Shown here: positions 1 through 8,333 of the stretch, one piece after another
Position numbering within the stretch: position 1 is the first letter of the stretch
Layout of the letters: every line of letters begins with the position of its first letter
Assembly (NCBI GenBank): GCA_017441205.1
Contig: JAFRYG010000165.1
Location: 1-37,245 of the forward strand
Origin: Pseudomonadota bacterium
Lineage (GTDB): Bacteria; Myxococcota_A; Bradymonadia; UBA4248
Length of the DNA stretch: 37,245 bases
Reading direction: 5' to 3'
The notes under the pieces: generated by a model
The model's database searches: none
Seen by the model: only the letters and a program-made list of their open reading frames with translations
Told to the model about the DNA's origin: nothing
Program-made: the position numbers and the translations under genes

Positions 1-20
1 CGTTATTCATTGCGGCTGCA

Positions 21-50
21 ATTCTCCTCAAATGCTTTATTCGGAGGAAT
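21..50 (+). promoter_or_regulatory. Possible hairpin masking the ribosome binding site of the first lipoprotein gene
   Basis: ATTCTCC (21-27) can pair with GGA-G-GAAT (43-50), leaving one bulged G and enclosing the GGAGG ribosome binding site of the gene at 56. The helix is short, so this could be chance. Confidence 0.2.
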
Positions 51-55
51 AGAGA

Positions 56-3000
56 ATGAAATCGCGATTCCTTTGTATTGCCATACTCGCTTTGATGTGG
101 CTGGTGGGCTGTAACCTGGATGAAGTCGATGACAGCTGGCATAAATGCAAGATGGATAGCGGCGACAGCCTCAAGGGGAAGTTTACGACGAGTATCTTTA
201 ATTATTCTGAACCAAAGGTTGATATCGAGCGTTATCATGATGGGTATTGTCCCAAAGGTACGACCTGTTTTCCCGTTCAGAATATGGATAAGGTATGGGC
301 ATGCAGCGATTGTTCTGGCAATTGGCAGCTCAACTGCGGTGAATGCATCGATGTCAGATTCAACAACGACAACTGCGGTATGTGCGGCAATAAATGCAGC
401 GAGGATCAGAAATGCGTGGACGGCAATTGCGTCAACAAAAATGTCTGTACCAATCATTGCAAGGATGACCATACGCTGAGTCAGTGTCAGTCGGATGGGA
501 CGGTGGATGATGTTCGCTGCGATTATGGCTGCGAAAGCAACCAATGCAAGAGCAGCAGCGGGGAAGTATGCTCAGATACATGCAAGGATGATCGTATGCT
601 GAGTCAGTGTCAGTCGGATGGTTCGACGAAGGATATTCACTGTGATTTTGGCTGCGCAGCGGGCGGATGCAAAACAGATGGGGTCGATACGTGCAGCAAT
701 TCGTGCAAGAATGATCAGATACTGCTCGAGTGTCAGGAGGATAAAAGCACTAAGGAAGTCACATGCCCCAACGGATGCCTGAGCGGCGCATGCCAGGACG
801 TAGATGTGCAGTCCTGCCGCAATCAATGCAAGGGTGAAAATATTTTGATTGTATGCGAGGACAATGGAACCACCAGGGAGGTCGAATGTCCAAATGGCTG
901 TGATAGTAATGCTAATGCATGCAGGACGGACAGCGGCCAGACCTGCAGCGATTCCTGCAGCAGTGACGGAATGACGTTGCTCGAATGCCAGCAGGATGGA
1001 TCCATCAAAGAAGTTCAGTGTACCAATGGCTGTGAAAATAACGCATGTAAAACTGCCGTAAACAAGAAAGCAAACGGTGAATATTGCGAAAACAATGGTG
1101 ATTGCAACAGCGGCTTTTGCGACGAGAGTAATACGTGCGCTGAAAAAGGCGGTAATGACACTTGCCACAATACCTGCAAGAACGAACACACTCTGCTCGA
1201 ATGCCAGGGGGATGGATCCGTTGCAGAGGTCAAGTGTGCCGGTGGCTGCGAAAATGGTTTGTGCGTCGAGGCTCCGCCTTGTCTCGGGGATAAATACTGC
1301 AGCAACAATCAGCTCATCCTATGCAAGAATGGAATTGTTGCAGAGACGGTGAACTGCACTGCCGGATGCGACAGCACAAAAAAAGTCTGTAATCCTGATG
1401 CCGATGGCGATGGTATTACCGATGACAAGGATGAATGCCCCTATAACGGGGATCCTTCATTGGTATCCGCATCTCAGTGCAATAATTTGATTAAGGACGG
1501 TGCTTTCCATATCTATCATGCACGGAATCTGCAGGAACTGGCATCATGGGTTAAGACTGGGCAAACCACCAAGGCAACTAAAATCATCTTTCACAATGAT
1601 ATCAATCTGGCCGAGATAAATGGTCCGATTGCTTCGTCCTGCGAGGTGGATTTGTTCCCGGAACCACCGATTGGCTCAATATACAGCGTTTCGATTGAGA
1701 CGGTTGACGGAAAAGCCAAAACCATTCGTTATGAAGTGAATGGCAAGCGATGTTCGTTTAATCATCCGTTGTTTATTTCGTTGAGTAAGGTCAATGTCAG
1801 TCATCTGATTCTGGATTTTGATTCGACGGCCAGATCCATGCTGACCAACAACATCAATGCAGGCAGCGGTGGGACAGATAATTATTATTATAAAGATATT
1901 ACGATTCGTGGAAATCTGACAACAGACAATACGGACTATGTCGGCGGTCTGGCAGCCGAGGTCATTGGCAATTCTTCCGCAACTACCAGAAGCTGCAGCA
2001 GAAATATTATTTTTACGGATGTAACGGCAGATGAATTATTCATTACGGTGAATGGAAATGGAAAAACTGGAGCCAAGGCGACGGGCGGTCTCGTCGGTTA
2101 TGCCAACTGCCTTGAATTTTCAGGAGATTCAACCCGGGAACATATTATAAATGGCATCGTAAGCTACAGCAATGTCGGCGGCGTCATCGGCGAATCCGAA
2201 AATGTCGTATTCAGGACGAATCAGCCCTTTAAGGTTACAACGAAAAAAATCCAGGGCGGAGATTCTATCGGCGGTTTAATCGGGAAAAATACCTATAAAG
2301 CAACGATAGAGAATGTCCTCGTTAATAATAATGAACTCAGTAAGACTGACAAAGGTATTATCGCACTTAATATTAATTATGGCGGTTTGGTCGGCAACAG
2401 CGCACTGCCTCTAACCAGCGATATATCCGACAAGATTACGCTTGAGTTGCTGCTTCAGGCAAAGCTCGCGGTAAAAAATGCACGTGTTCATACAAACAAA
2501 ATTTTTGCAGCTGATGGACTCGGCGGACTTGTCGGTAATATGAATGCGGACGTGTCTGTCGAGAATACGCATGTAGAAACATTGAGTATCGCGAGTAGCC
2601 GCACTGTATCCCTCGAAGCGAACGAGGGAATGGGGGGACTCGTTGGAATACATAGTTATCAGAAAGCTTATGATTCGGATCATGTTGCCCTGCTAAATGT
2701 TAAAAATGTTTCCGTTTATTCTTATATCAAGAAGAGCGAGAAGAAGGATGGGTATTCATGTGGTTTGGTATGTGCCCGTTCACTCCCCAAAAATAATGCG
2801 TTCTCAACTGAGGGGTTGAGTAATATCGCAGTCGTTTCCACAACAGATAATAGCACAATCTATGGCATTGCTGATACCGCTGAGCCGCCTGCGTCACATA
2901 TATATTATGATTCGGTAGTAAACATGGGTAAGAATCCCGGGTCAAGAATGCTTCTGCCATGGAATGCGATGCTCATGAAGACAAATACTTTTGCCATGTG

Positions 3001-3136
3001 TGAGAAAGTAGCCATGAATCAGAGCTGCAATACGTCAGACTATACGACAGCTTTGAACAAGGCGGACAATAATTCCGGCAAATGGGTACAGGGAGCATTT
3101 AACGGGGAGAAGTATCCGCAATACAAGCCATTCTAG
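56..3136 (+). CDS. Cys-rich repeat lipoprotein with GLUG-like C-terminal region
   Basis: This is a predicted outer-membrane or surface lipoprotein of 1026 aa; its function is unknown. The N-terminus is a lipoprotein signal with lipobox LVGC (Cys19). Residues about 130-410 carry six or seven copies of a roughly 42-residue repeat with the pattern C-x3-C-K-x-(D/E)-x2-L-x-(E/Q)-C-x-x-(D/N)-G-x6-C-x-x-G-C-x(4-6)-C, close to Cys-rich repeats common in delta-proteobacterial surface proteins. A single calcium-type DADGDGITDD motif lies near residue 450. The rest is beta-rich with recurrent GGLVG/GGLIG motifs (about residues 630-900), as in GLUG-motif adhesins. A strong GGAGG (43-47) sits 8 nt before the ATG. 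The repeats could bind metal or form disulfide-braced rods. The class is clear, the role is not. Confidence 0.88.
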   Translation: MKSRFLCIAILALMWLVGCNLDEVDDSWHKCKMDSGDSLKGKFTTSIFNYSEPKVDIERYHDGYCPKGTTCFPVQNMDKVWACSDCSGNWQLNCGECIDVRFNNDNCGMCGNKCSEDQKCVDGNCVNKNVCTNHCKDDHTLSQCQSDGTVDDVRCDYGCESNQCKSSSGEVCSDTCKDDRMLSQCQSDGSTKDIHCDFGCAAGGCKTDGVDTCSNSCKNDQILLECQEDKSTKEVTCPNGCLSGACQDVDVQSCRNQCKGENILIVCEDNGTTREVECPNGCDSNANACRTDSGQTCSDSCSSDGMTLLECQQDGSIKEVQCTNGCENNACKTAVNKKANGEYCENNGDCNSGFCDESNTCAEKGGNDTCHNTCKNEHTLLECQGDGSVAEVKCAGGCENGLCVEAPPCLGDKYCSNNQLILCKNGIVAETVNCTAGCDSTKKVCNPDADGDGITDDKDECPYNGDPSLVSASQCNNLIKDGAFHIYHARNLQELASWVKTGQTTKATKIIFHNDINLAEINGPIASSCEVDLFPEPPIGSIYSVSIETVDGKAKTIRYEVNGKRCSFNHPLFISLSKVNVSHLILDFDSTARSMLTNNINAGSGGTDNYYYKDITIRGNLTTDNTDYVGGLAAEVIGNSSATTRSCSRNIIFTDVTADELFITVNGNGKTGAKATGGLVGYANCLEFSGDSTREHIINGIVSYSNVGGVIGESENVVFRTNQPFKVTTKKIQGGDSIGGLIGKNTYKATIENVLVNNNELSKTDKGIIALNINYGGLVGNSALPLTSDISDKITLELLLQAKLAVKNARVHTNKIFAADGLGGLVGNMNADVSVENTHVETLSIASSRTVSLEANEGMGGLVGIHSYQKAYDSDHVALLNVKNVSVYSYIKKSEKKDGYSCGLVCARSLPKNNAFSTEGLSNIAVVSTTDNSTIYGIADTAEPPASHIYYDSVVNMGKNPGSRMLLPWNAMLMKTNTFAMCEKVAMNQSCNTSDYTTALNKADNNSGKWVQGAFNGEKYPQYKPF

Positions 3137-3260
3137 GTGATCTCTGATCAATTGGCCCCTTTCTCCTCCTTTCCCAAAGCGGGGCAAGGGAAGTAGTTTT
3201 ACTACAACACAGTTTTGTTGCACCAGACAATTATTCAGAGATTCCTTAAGGAATGTTTTT

Positions 3261-3291
3261 GAGTGAATAGTGAATAGTGAGTAGTGATGAG
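3261..3291. repeat. Heptamer repeat (GTGAATA)n
   Basis: Four consecutive 7-nt units (GTGAATA, GTGAATA, GTGAGTA, GTGATGA) stand in the 264-bp intergenic stretch after the first gene. The same unit recurs, degraded, at about 22315-22337 and near 26594. The stretch also has a 14-nt palindrome ATTCCTTAAGGAAT followed by GTTTTTG (about 3239-3260), which may be a weak terminator. No gene is visible here. Confidence 0.6.
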
Positions 3292-3360
3292 ATTATAAGC
3301 TTATAGCTTATAGAAGTGAATGTATTACCCAATCTCAGGCAAGATCCTTTGTGATTGCCT

Positions 3361-3395
3361 AACTCCCAACTCATAACTCCCAACTCATAACTCCC
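3361..3395. repeat. Heptamer repeat (AACTCCC/AACTCAT)n
   Basis: Five 7-nt units alternate AACTCCC and AACTCAT just downstream of the minus-strand lipoprotein gene. The complementary form GTTGGGA repeats at 26524-26542 beside the uvrA-like start. They resemble the short tandem heptamer repeats known from intergenic DNA of cyanobacteria; that comparison is from memory. Confidence 0.65.
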
Positions 3396-3400
3396 ATACA

Positions 3401-4600
3401 TTATTTCCTGTTGATATATATCGTTTGGGATGGGGTATATCCGCGGCCCTGCACGTAGGGCTCGCCTTCGATGCGGATGATGAGTCTGTTGTACATATTT
3501 TGGGGGGCGACATCAGGATCGTCCGATTCGCCGTCGTATGACAGGTGAATGGTCGTTCCGTAGTCGAATTGGCCTTTTTCAGCCAGTTCCTTCTGTGATT
3601 GTTCGGTCTTTTCCTTGATCCATGCTGTCATCCAGGAATTGTAGAGTCTTTCGGGGGAAAGTGAACCAATGTATTCCGTTTTATCGATGGTCAGGGTGAA
3701 ATTGCCGTCATTCCGGATATGCATGGATGCGGAGATCGGGATTCCGGCCTCTGTATTCTGTTTGGTGATTTCGAGGCTTTGCGGTGTGGATTCGAAGGTA
3801 CCCACGAGTTCTTCTTCGATCCACCAGAGTTTGTCACCGTAATCAATTTCGGCACCATCCAGTACTGTATTGCCTGTTCCGGGGACCAGTCTGACATCTT
3901 TTCCGTGGACTGAACGAATGATGTCGGGGGCAGGTTCACCGATATTCTGGCGCATTTTGCGATTGAATCCGGGGACAAACGACGTCAGGTAGGTGTAGAC
4001 GGCGTTGAATCCCTTGTATCGGTGTTCGGGAAGCTGCTGTCGGCTCGACACGATGAATTGTACGTCCTGATAGGTCATGATGATCCAGGTGGTTGAATCA
4101 TCATCGGCCCAGTTGGGGCGTTCGGGGGCTTCGAGCCACATCAGTGGGCCGGACTGATGACCGTAGGTATCGAGTTTGTGCAGGAGGGTATCGAGGTATT
4201 TGGAATCGACGTGTGCAGACTGGCTTTTGGGGTGGACTGTTGGCTCAGCATCGGGGCCCTTTTTTTCGATGACATTGAGCTTTGTAGCGCCGGTGAAATC
4301 GACGAAAACGGAGAGGAAATCTCCGGATTTGCTCAGGTATCGGTATTCACATCGCGTGAGTTTTTTACCTTCGGCATCCTTGATATTGGTGCTCAGGCGG
4401 CCGGTAATCTGTGGTTCTTTGTAGTCTTCGGCGTTGGGTGATTTTGGCATGGTGATGGGGACGTCCTGAGATGGCTGTTGAATGCCTGCGTTGGATGCGG
4501 TGGGGTCGACAGGTTCGGCTGGCGGATTATGAACGGATTCTGTTTTGCTGCATCCGGCGATGAGCGGAGTGCAGAGAATAAGTATTGTCAGTGGTTTCAT
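3401..4600 (-). CDS. Hypothetical lipoprotein
   Basis: Predicted 399-aa lipoprotein that I do not recognise. I chose the internal ATG at 4600 over the upstream ATG at 4636. It gives a clean lipoprotein signal (MKPLTILILCTPLIAGC, Cys17), while the upstream 12 residues are polar and would bury it. The mature part starts with a Pro/Thr-rich linker (residues 18-50) and continues as a mixed alpha/beta domain with several Trp. A pair of segments around 'WIIMTYQDVQFIVSS' and 'IYLNGEPYVQG'-like strands suggests a globular periplasmic domain. It is divergent from the pentapeptide-repeat gene, with a REP-like doublet between them. No catalytic motif is evident. Confidence 0.75.
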   Translation of the reverse strand: MKPLTILILCTPLIAGCSKTESVHNPPAEPVDPTASNAGIQQPSQDVPITMPKSPNAEDYKEPQITGRLSTNIKDAEGKKLTRCEYRYLSKSGDFLSVFVDFTGATKLNVIEKKGPDAEPTVHPKSQSAHVDSKYLDTLLHKLDTYGHQSGPLMWLEAPERPNWADDDSTTWIIMTYQDVQFIVSSRQQLPEHRYKGFNAVYTYLTSFVPGFNRKMRQNIGEPAPDIIRSVHGKDVRLVPGTGNTVLDGAEIDYGDKLWWIEEELVGTFESTPQSLEITKQNTEAGIPISASMHIRNDGNFTLTIDKTEYIGSLSPERLYNSWMTAWIKEKTEQSQKELAEKGQFDYGTTIHLSYDGESDDPDVAPQNMYNRLIIRIEGEPYVQGRGYTPSQTIYINRK

Positions 4601-4687
4601 TGAGGATGACCTGATTGCGGCGGGAAAATGGTACATGCGCGGCTAAGGATTATAGCGTAGTTTGTGGTGTATAAATACAGGAAATGT

Positions 4688-4774
4688 GCGCCGGACGTAT
4701 GCCTTTTGGGCATAGGCCGGCGGATGGCGAGCGTATTTTGTCAGCCGGCAATGCCGGATGGCAAAATAGCGAGC
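4688..4774 (+). repeat. REP-like palindromic doublet A
   Basis: Two hairpins are each followed by GCGAGC. The first pairs CGCCGG/CCGGCG around GTATGCC-tttt-GGGCATAG. The second pairs TATTTTG/CAAAATA and GCCGGC/GCCGG and carries the same GTAT...ATAG feet. It lies between two divergent genes and is one of five such doublets in the window. Confidence 0.7.
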
Positions 4775-4887
4775 GAAAAGAAAAAACAAGGCGTCATCAT
4801 TCCGGATTCCAGTTGACGCAGATTCAGTTCGCGGTAATATGCTGAGCCGGTTTGAGTAACTTCTTTAAGACTGTCACTGGATAGAAT

Positions 4888-5580
4888 ATGCCTCCCGAAA
4901 CAAAAGCACTGAGTGATTTTCAGAACATCATTTCATCCGAAATGGATCTTAAGGATGCCATCCGCAGCGGCTATCTGGATGGATATGCCATCAGGAATGT
5001 CGTCATCAGCAAGACTTCATTTGCGGAACGCCACTTCAGCAATGTTCTGATAACGAAGGCGACGACGCAGGATGTCTCATTTGAGAGTTTTGAGGCCAAG
5101 GCAGTTCAGTGGTCTGCGAGTGATCTCTGCCGGAGCAATTTTCGGTACAGCGAGCTGGATGAGCTCAACATGATCAACAGTGCGGCGCGCCAATGTGATT
5201 TTGGCGATTCACTGATTCAGAATTCTGCATTTTTTGCCAACGAGATGCAGACGACGTGTTTTTGCAATGCCAAACTGGTCAAGACGCAGTTTCAGGATTC
5301 GAACATTTATGGTGCGAATTTTGAGAATGCCTTTGTGGCGCAGTGTCAGTTTACGAGTACGAATGGCGGCAATGCAGAAATGACGCGGACGAATTTTCAC
5401 CGTTCGATGGTGATTGATACGGTATTGAAGAATGCCAATTTATATGCCGCGAATTTTTCGGATGCGATACTGATTCGCGTCGATTTGCGGGGAGCGAACC
5501 TGTTTCAGGCGGATCTTCGCGGGGCCGTGATGATCGATTGTCAGGTTCATCCCGATGATCTTTCGGGAGCTCTTCGTTAA
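4888..5580 (+). CDS. Pentapeptide repeat protein
   Basis: 230-aa protein with no signal peptide, so probably cytoplasmic. From about residue 45 to the end it shows the five-residue periodicity of pentapeptide repeats (A(D/N)LxX): for example FRYSELDELNM, ANFENAFVAQCQF, NANLYAANFSDAIL and VDLRGANLFQADLRGAVMIDC. This predicts a right-handed quadrilateral beta-helix. Members of the family include DNA-gyrase-protecting DNA mimics (Qnr/MfpA) and many of unknown role; nothing here assigns this one. A weak ACTGGA stands before the ATG. It is first in a plus-strand run with the next two genes (48-bp, then 9-bp gaps). Confidence 0.85.
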   Translation: MPPETKALSDFQNIISSEMDLKDAIRSGYLDGYAIRNVVISKTSFAERHFSNVLITKATTQDVSFESFEAKAVQWSASDLCRSNFRYSELDELNMINSAARQCDFGDSLIQNSAFFANEMQTTCFCNAKLVKTQFQDSNIYGANFENAFVAQCQFTSTNGGNAEMTRTNFHRSMVIDTVLKNANLYAANFSDAILIRVDLRGANLFQADLRGAVMIDCQVHPDDLSGALR

Positions 5581-5628
5581 TACAGGATTCTTATTTTGCT
5601 TACCCTTTAGCTTGAAAGGTACAGATTC

Positions 5629-6381
5629 ATGGCTTCGAATGCGCAACATCAGGAAATCAAGGCCGCGCTTGAGCGATATTCCAAAGAAGAACTTGTGGAT
5701 TTGATGGAGCATCTGCTCCGGATATATGTGCTCAACGAGCCCGTCAAACTCGACAGTGCCGTAAGCAAACCTGAGACATTGCGGGATTTGGCCGGATGTA
5801 CGTTTAAGCAGATTCTGTCGCAGCTTCAGACGAGTCTGGAACTGGACGAGCTGGGTAAATTCCGGGTGACTCCCTATACGACGTATGTTTCGATTGGCGA
5901 GATGGAATTCGATTTGAATGGCCCGACGCCGACACTTGCGCGCGAAGCTGCGCCGTCCGCATCGGAATCGGAGGATTCGGAAGAAGAGATGTCGCCAGCC
6001 GAGCGCATGGATAATCTGGACAACAAGCCGTGGCGAAGTGCTCCGCGTCCGGTGCAGGAAGTGGTTTCGAAAGTCGAGACGCCGACGATGGCGGATTTGT
6101 TTGCGGATGATCGTCCGATCGATCGCGACAGGAGTTTCCTGATGTTTGATGAAGCTCCTGAGCGCGCGGAAGATCCGGATGAGCCGCCTCCCATTGCAGA
6201 TGTTGCCCCCGGTGATGATCCGGAGGTCGTGAATTCTTCGTCCACGAATGATTTTGCAAAGGCTGCGGCGAGCCGCGAAGAAGCGCCCGAACCCGCGAAA
6301 CAGGCACCTCCGCCGCCTCTGGCCGAAGGTGACAAGCAGATAGATCCCAGTAACCGGTTTGCAATGCTCGATCTCGATTAA
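5629..6381 (+). CDS. Hypothetical acidic protein with disordered C-terminal half
   Basis: 250-aa cytoplasmic protein that I do not recognise. Residues 1-110 look folded (helical 'YSKEELVDLMEHLLRIYVL', then strands 'FRVTPYTTYVSIGEMEFDL'). Residues about 110-245 are rich in Glu, Asp, Pro, Ser and Ala and are likely disordered. Two short similar motifs, RSFLMFDE (about residue 170) and NRFAMLDLD (the very C-terminus), may be peptide docking sites. The stop is 9 bp from the next start and the AGGA for the TPR gene overlaps the stop, so the two are probably translationally coupled and may work together. Confidence 0.75.
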   Translation: MASNAQHQEIKAALERYSKEELVDLMEHLLRIYVLNEPVKLDSAVSKPETLRDLAGCTFKQILSQLQTSLELDELGKFRVTPYTTYVSIGEMEFDLNGPTPTLAREAAPSASESEDSEEEMSPAERMDNLDNKPWRSAPRPVQEVVSKVETPTMADLFADDRPIDRDRSFLMFDEAPERAEDPDEPPPIADVAPGDDPEVVNSSSTNDFAKAAASREEAPEPAKQAPPPPLAEGDKQIDPSNRFAMLDLD

Positions 6382-6390
6382 GGATGGCCT

Positions 6391-6846
6391 ATGTCTGCAT
6401 CTGATATTATCCGCGTTCGCCGTTTTTTTGAACGAGGCGTCTACTTTATTGAACAGGCACAATATGCGGATGCCTGTACAAACTTTAAGGATGCGCTGCA
6501 GATCAATCCCAATTTTTTGCCTGCACGCACGCACATGGCGATTGCGCTTTCGCAGCAGCACAAATATGTGGATGCCATCAAGTTGCTCGAAGAGGGGCGA
6601 AAACAGGTTCCGCTTCGCGATGATCAGCTGGTGGAGGTTTTGAGTTTATTGGGCAACATTTGTCTGATTCGCCAGGATTATCGTGCGGCAACCTATTACC
6701 TTAAGGCAGCCCGCAAGATAGATCCCCGTTCGTCGAAGCTTCGTCTGATGCTTTCGACCTGTTACTGCAAGGCGGGGCAATATGCGGAAGGGCTTGCGCT
6801 TCTGCTCGAAAATGCCCGCGAGATGGACAAGCCGGTTCTGGAATAG
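6391..6846 (+). CDS. Tetratricopeptide repeat (TPR) protein
   Basis: 151-aa protein made almost entirely of TPR-type helical hairpins. Matches to the consensus (W-LG-Y-A-F-A-P) are visible at residues about 10-43 (GVYFIEQAQYADACTNFKDALQINP) and 45-78 (A-LSQQHKYVDAIKLLEEG), with further repeats at about 85-118 and 119-145. TPRs are protein-protein interaction scaffolds; the partner is probably the upstream acidic protein, which shares the operon. AGGA lies 6 nt before the ATG. It has no signal peptide and is shorter than many TPR proteins, with no other domain. Confidence 0.88.
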   Translation: MSASDIIRVRRFFERGVYFIEQAQYADACTNFKDALQINPNFLPARTHMAIALSQQHKYVDAIKLLEEGRKQVPLRDDQLVEVLSLLGNICLIRQDYRAATYYLKAARKIDPRSSKLRLMLSTCYCKAGQYAEGLALLLENAREMDKPVLE

Positions 6847-6912
6847 CTTGAGTCAAAGTCCAGTCTTTATGCCGATTTCTGGAATGCCTGTCGGTTTTTG
6901 CAGGATCTGACT

Positions 6913-6939
6913 TTGAATTCTGCAGGTTTATTGTATAAT
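6913..6939 (+). promoter_or_regulatory. Possible sigma-70 promoter upstream of the isomerase-like gene
   Basis: A perfect TATAAT (6934-6939) is preceded by TTGAAT (6913-6918) with a short 15-nt spacer. The nearest downstream gene starts at 7070, which would give a leader of about 125 nt. The -10 is good, the -35 spacing is poor. Confidence 0.4.
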
Positions 6940-7069
6940 AAGACAGCGTATTCTCATTAGATCGTTAATGTGCGGTTATCAAGTACTGCTGGACTGGATG
7001 CCGCCAGAGCGTCAGTCTGTGAAAATGAGGATTTGCGGTTTGGGTGTTTTTCTGTGACCTGTTTGGGGA

Positions 7070-8260
7070 ATGAGCAAAGCCATGTTTGAAAGAAGAGTTC
7101 CCAAAGATCTATCCATCCATGTTTATGTACTGAGTTCGGTTATCGGTGCAGATGAAAAGCGAGTTCAGTGGAATCGGTTCGTCAAGTTTTTTACGGATCA
7201 GACTCAGATCGAGTTAAAGGAAGTGGAAGAGCCTGACGCCGCGGATTTTGTCTTTTTGGCGACGGGCGGCGTGGAGCATCTGTATATTTCGGAATTTGAG
7301 CGCATGCCCCGAGCTCTGTATGCACCGAAAGGAACGAATGCTTTTGCTGCGATGAATGAGATTATCGGGTACCTGGGCAATCAGGGCAAAAGCGTTTTGT
7401 ATTATGACGAAAAGCAATACTCACTTCAGGAATTTTCGCAGATTGCCCGTGCGAAACGACTGATTGATGAATCAAAGATCTGTCTGTTTGGTACGCCTGC
7501 CCCCTGGCTGGTTGCATCGACTCCGACCCGGGAAGCACTTCAATCTCGTTTCAGGACGACTCTGGAATTTGTTGACTGGGATATTCTGAAATGGTCAGAA
7601 GGAAAGCCGCTTCAATATATTGAAGGAATCTGGACGGCGCTTTCCACGTCGTATGTGACGAAGCGAGATCTATACAGAGCTTGTCAGTTATCATCGGCAA
7701 TGATCAAGTGGTCGCAGACCAGTCATCCGGATGCGATATCTGTTGGCTGTTTTCCTTTGCTCGAAGAGCATGTGTCGGCTTGTCTTGCGGTTTCTGATTT
7801 GTTTGAAGAAGGTATCGTTGCTGCTTGCGAGAATGATATTTGTTCAACTATGGCCATGTTGATGGTGGATTATCTGATGCTTTCGGATCGGCCGCCCTGG
7901 ATGGCCAATCTCGTCGATATTGACGGAACTGATATAACGCTGCAGCATTGCACAGTGGCGCGTTCGTGCATCATTAAGGCCGAAGTTCTTACGCATTTTG
8001 AATCGAGTGCGAACTGTGCAATCGGCGGTTCATTTCAGGTAAATACTCCGGTGACGATTTTCCGTTTGAATGATACGTTTGATCGGGCATTTATTGCGGA
8101 AGGCAGAATCATTAAAAGCGGATCCAATTATTACGGATGCCGGACATCCGCAACGATCAGACTTAATGAGCCCATGACGACTCCGCTGGGGAATCATCAT
8201 ATTTTAATTGCCGGTCACTGCGCACGTGCTTTGCGTATCTTCTGCAAACTGTTTATGTAG
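7070..8260 (+). CDS. L-fucose isomerase-like protein (FucI/AraA C-terminal-type fold)
   Basis: 396-aa predicted cytoplasmic protein resembling the COG2407 group of L-fucose/L-arabinose isomerase-like proteins, which interconvert aldose and ketose sugars with a Mn-type metal. Visible motifs are 'VGCFPLLE' (225-232), 'AACENDICSTM' (251-261, Glu254 at the metal-ligand position), 'MANLVDIDGTDITLQHCT' (278-295, Asp283 and His293) and the C-terminal 'LGNHHILIAG' (373-382, His376/377). In E. coli FucI the ligands are a Glu, an Asp and a C-terminal His, and these three appear kept. Length fits the archaeal/Thermotoga-type relatives rather than the 590-aa FucI. No sugar kinase, aldolase or transporter is adjacent, so the substrate is unknown. 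An alternative start is the ATG at 7082. Confidence 0.7.
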   Translation: MSKAMFERRVPKDLSIHVYVLSSVIGADEKRVQWNRFVKFFTDQTQIELKEVEEPDAADFVFLATGGVEHLYISEFERMPRALYAPKGTNAFAAMNEIIGYLGNQGKSVLYYDEKQYSLQEFSQIARAKRLIDESKICLFGTPAPWLVASTPTREALQSRFRTTLEFVDWDILKWSEGKPLQYIEGIWTALSTSYVTKRDLYRACQLSSAMIKWSQTSHPDAISVGCFPLLEEHVSACLAVSDLFEEGIVAACENDICSTMAMLMVDYLMLSDRPPWMANLVDIDGTDITLQHCTVARSCIIKAEVLTHFESSANCAIGGSFQVNTPVTIFRLNDTFDRAFIAEGRIIKSGSNYYGCRTSATIRLNEPMTTPLGNHHILIAGHCARALRIFCKLFM

Positions 8261-8285
8261 ATTCTTGAGTCTGCAGTGCGCTATA

Positions 8286-8316
8286 AGTGTGATTCCCTAA
8301 TGATTGGGGTCACACT
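8286..8316 (+). promoter_or_regulatory. Hairpin in the leader of the ankyrin gene
   Basis: AGTGTGA (8286-8292) and TCACACT (8310-8316) are perfect complements, with an inner CCC/GGG pairing. The structure ends 8 nt before the AGGA of the next gene. There is no T-tract, so it is a leader element rather than a good terminator. Confidence 0.4.
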
Positions 8317-8333
8317 GATTGGCAGGAATTGTA

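Noticed and set aside
5440..6561. 373-codon minus-strand frame
   Set aside because: It crosses three plus-strand genes in antisense and is Arg/His-rich, as expected of a shadow frame.
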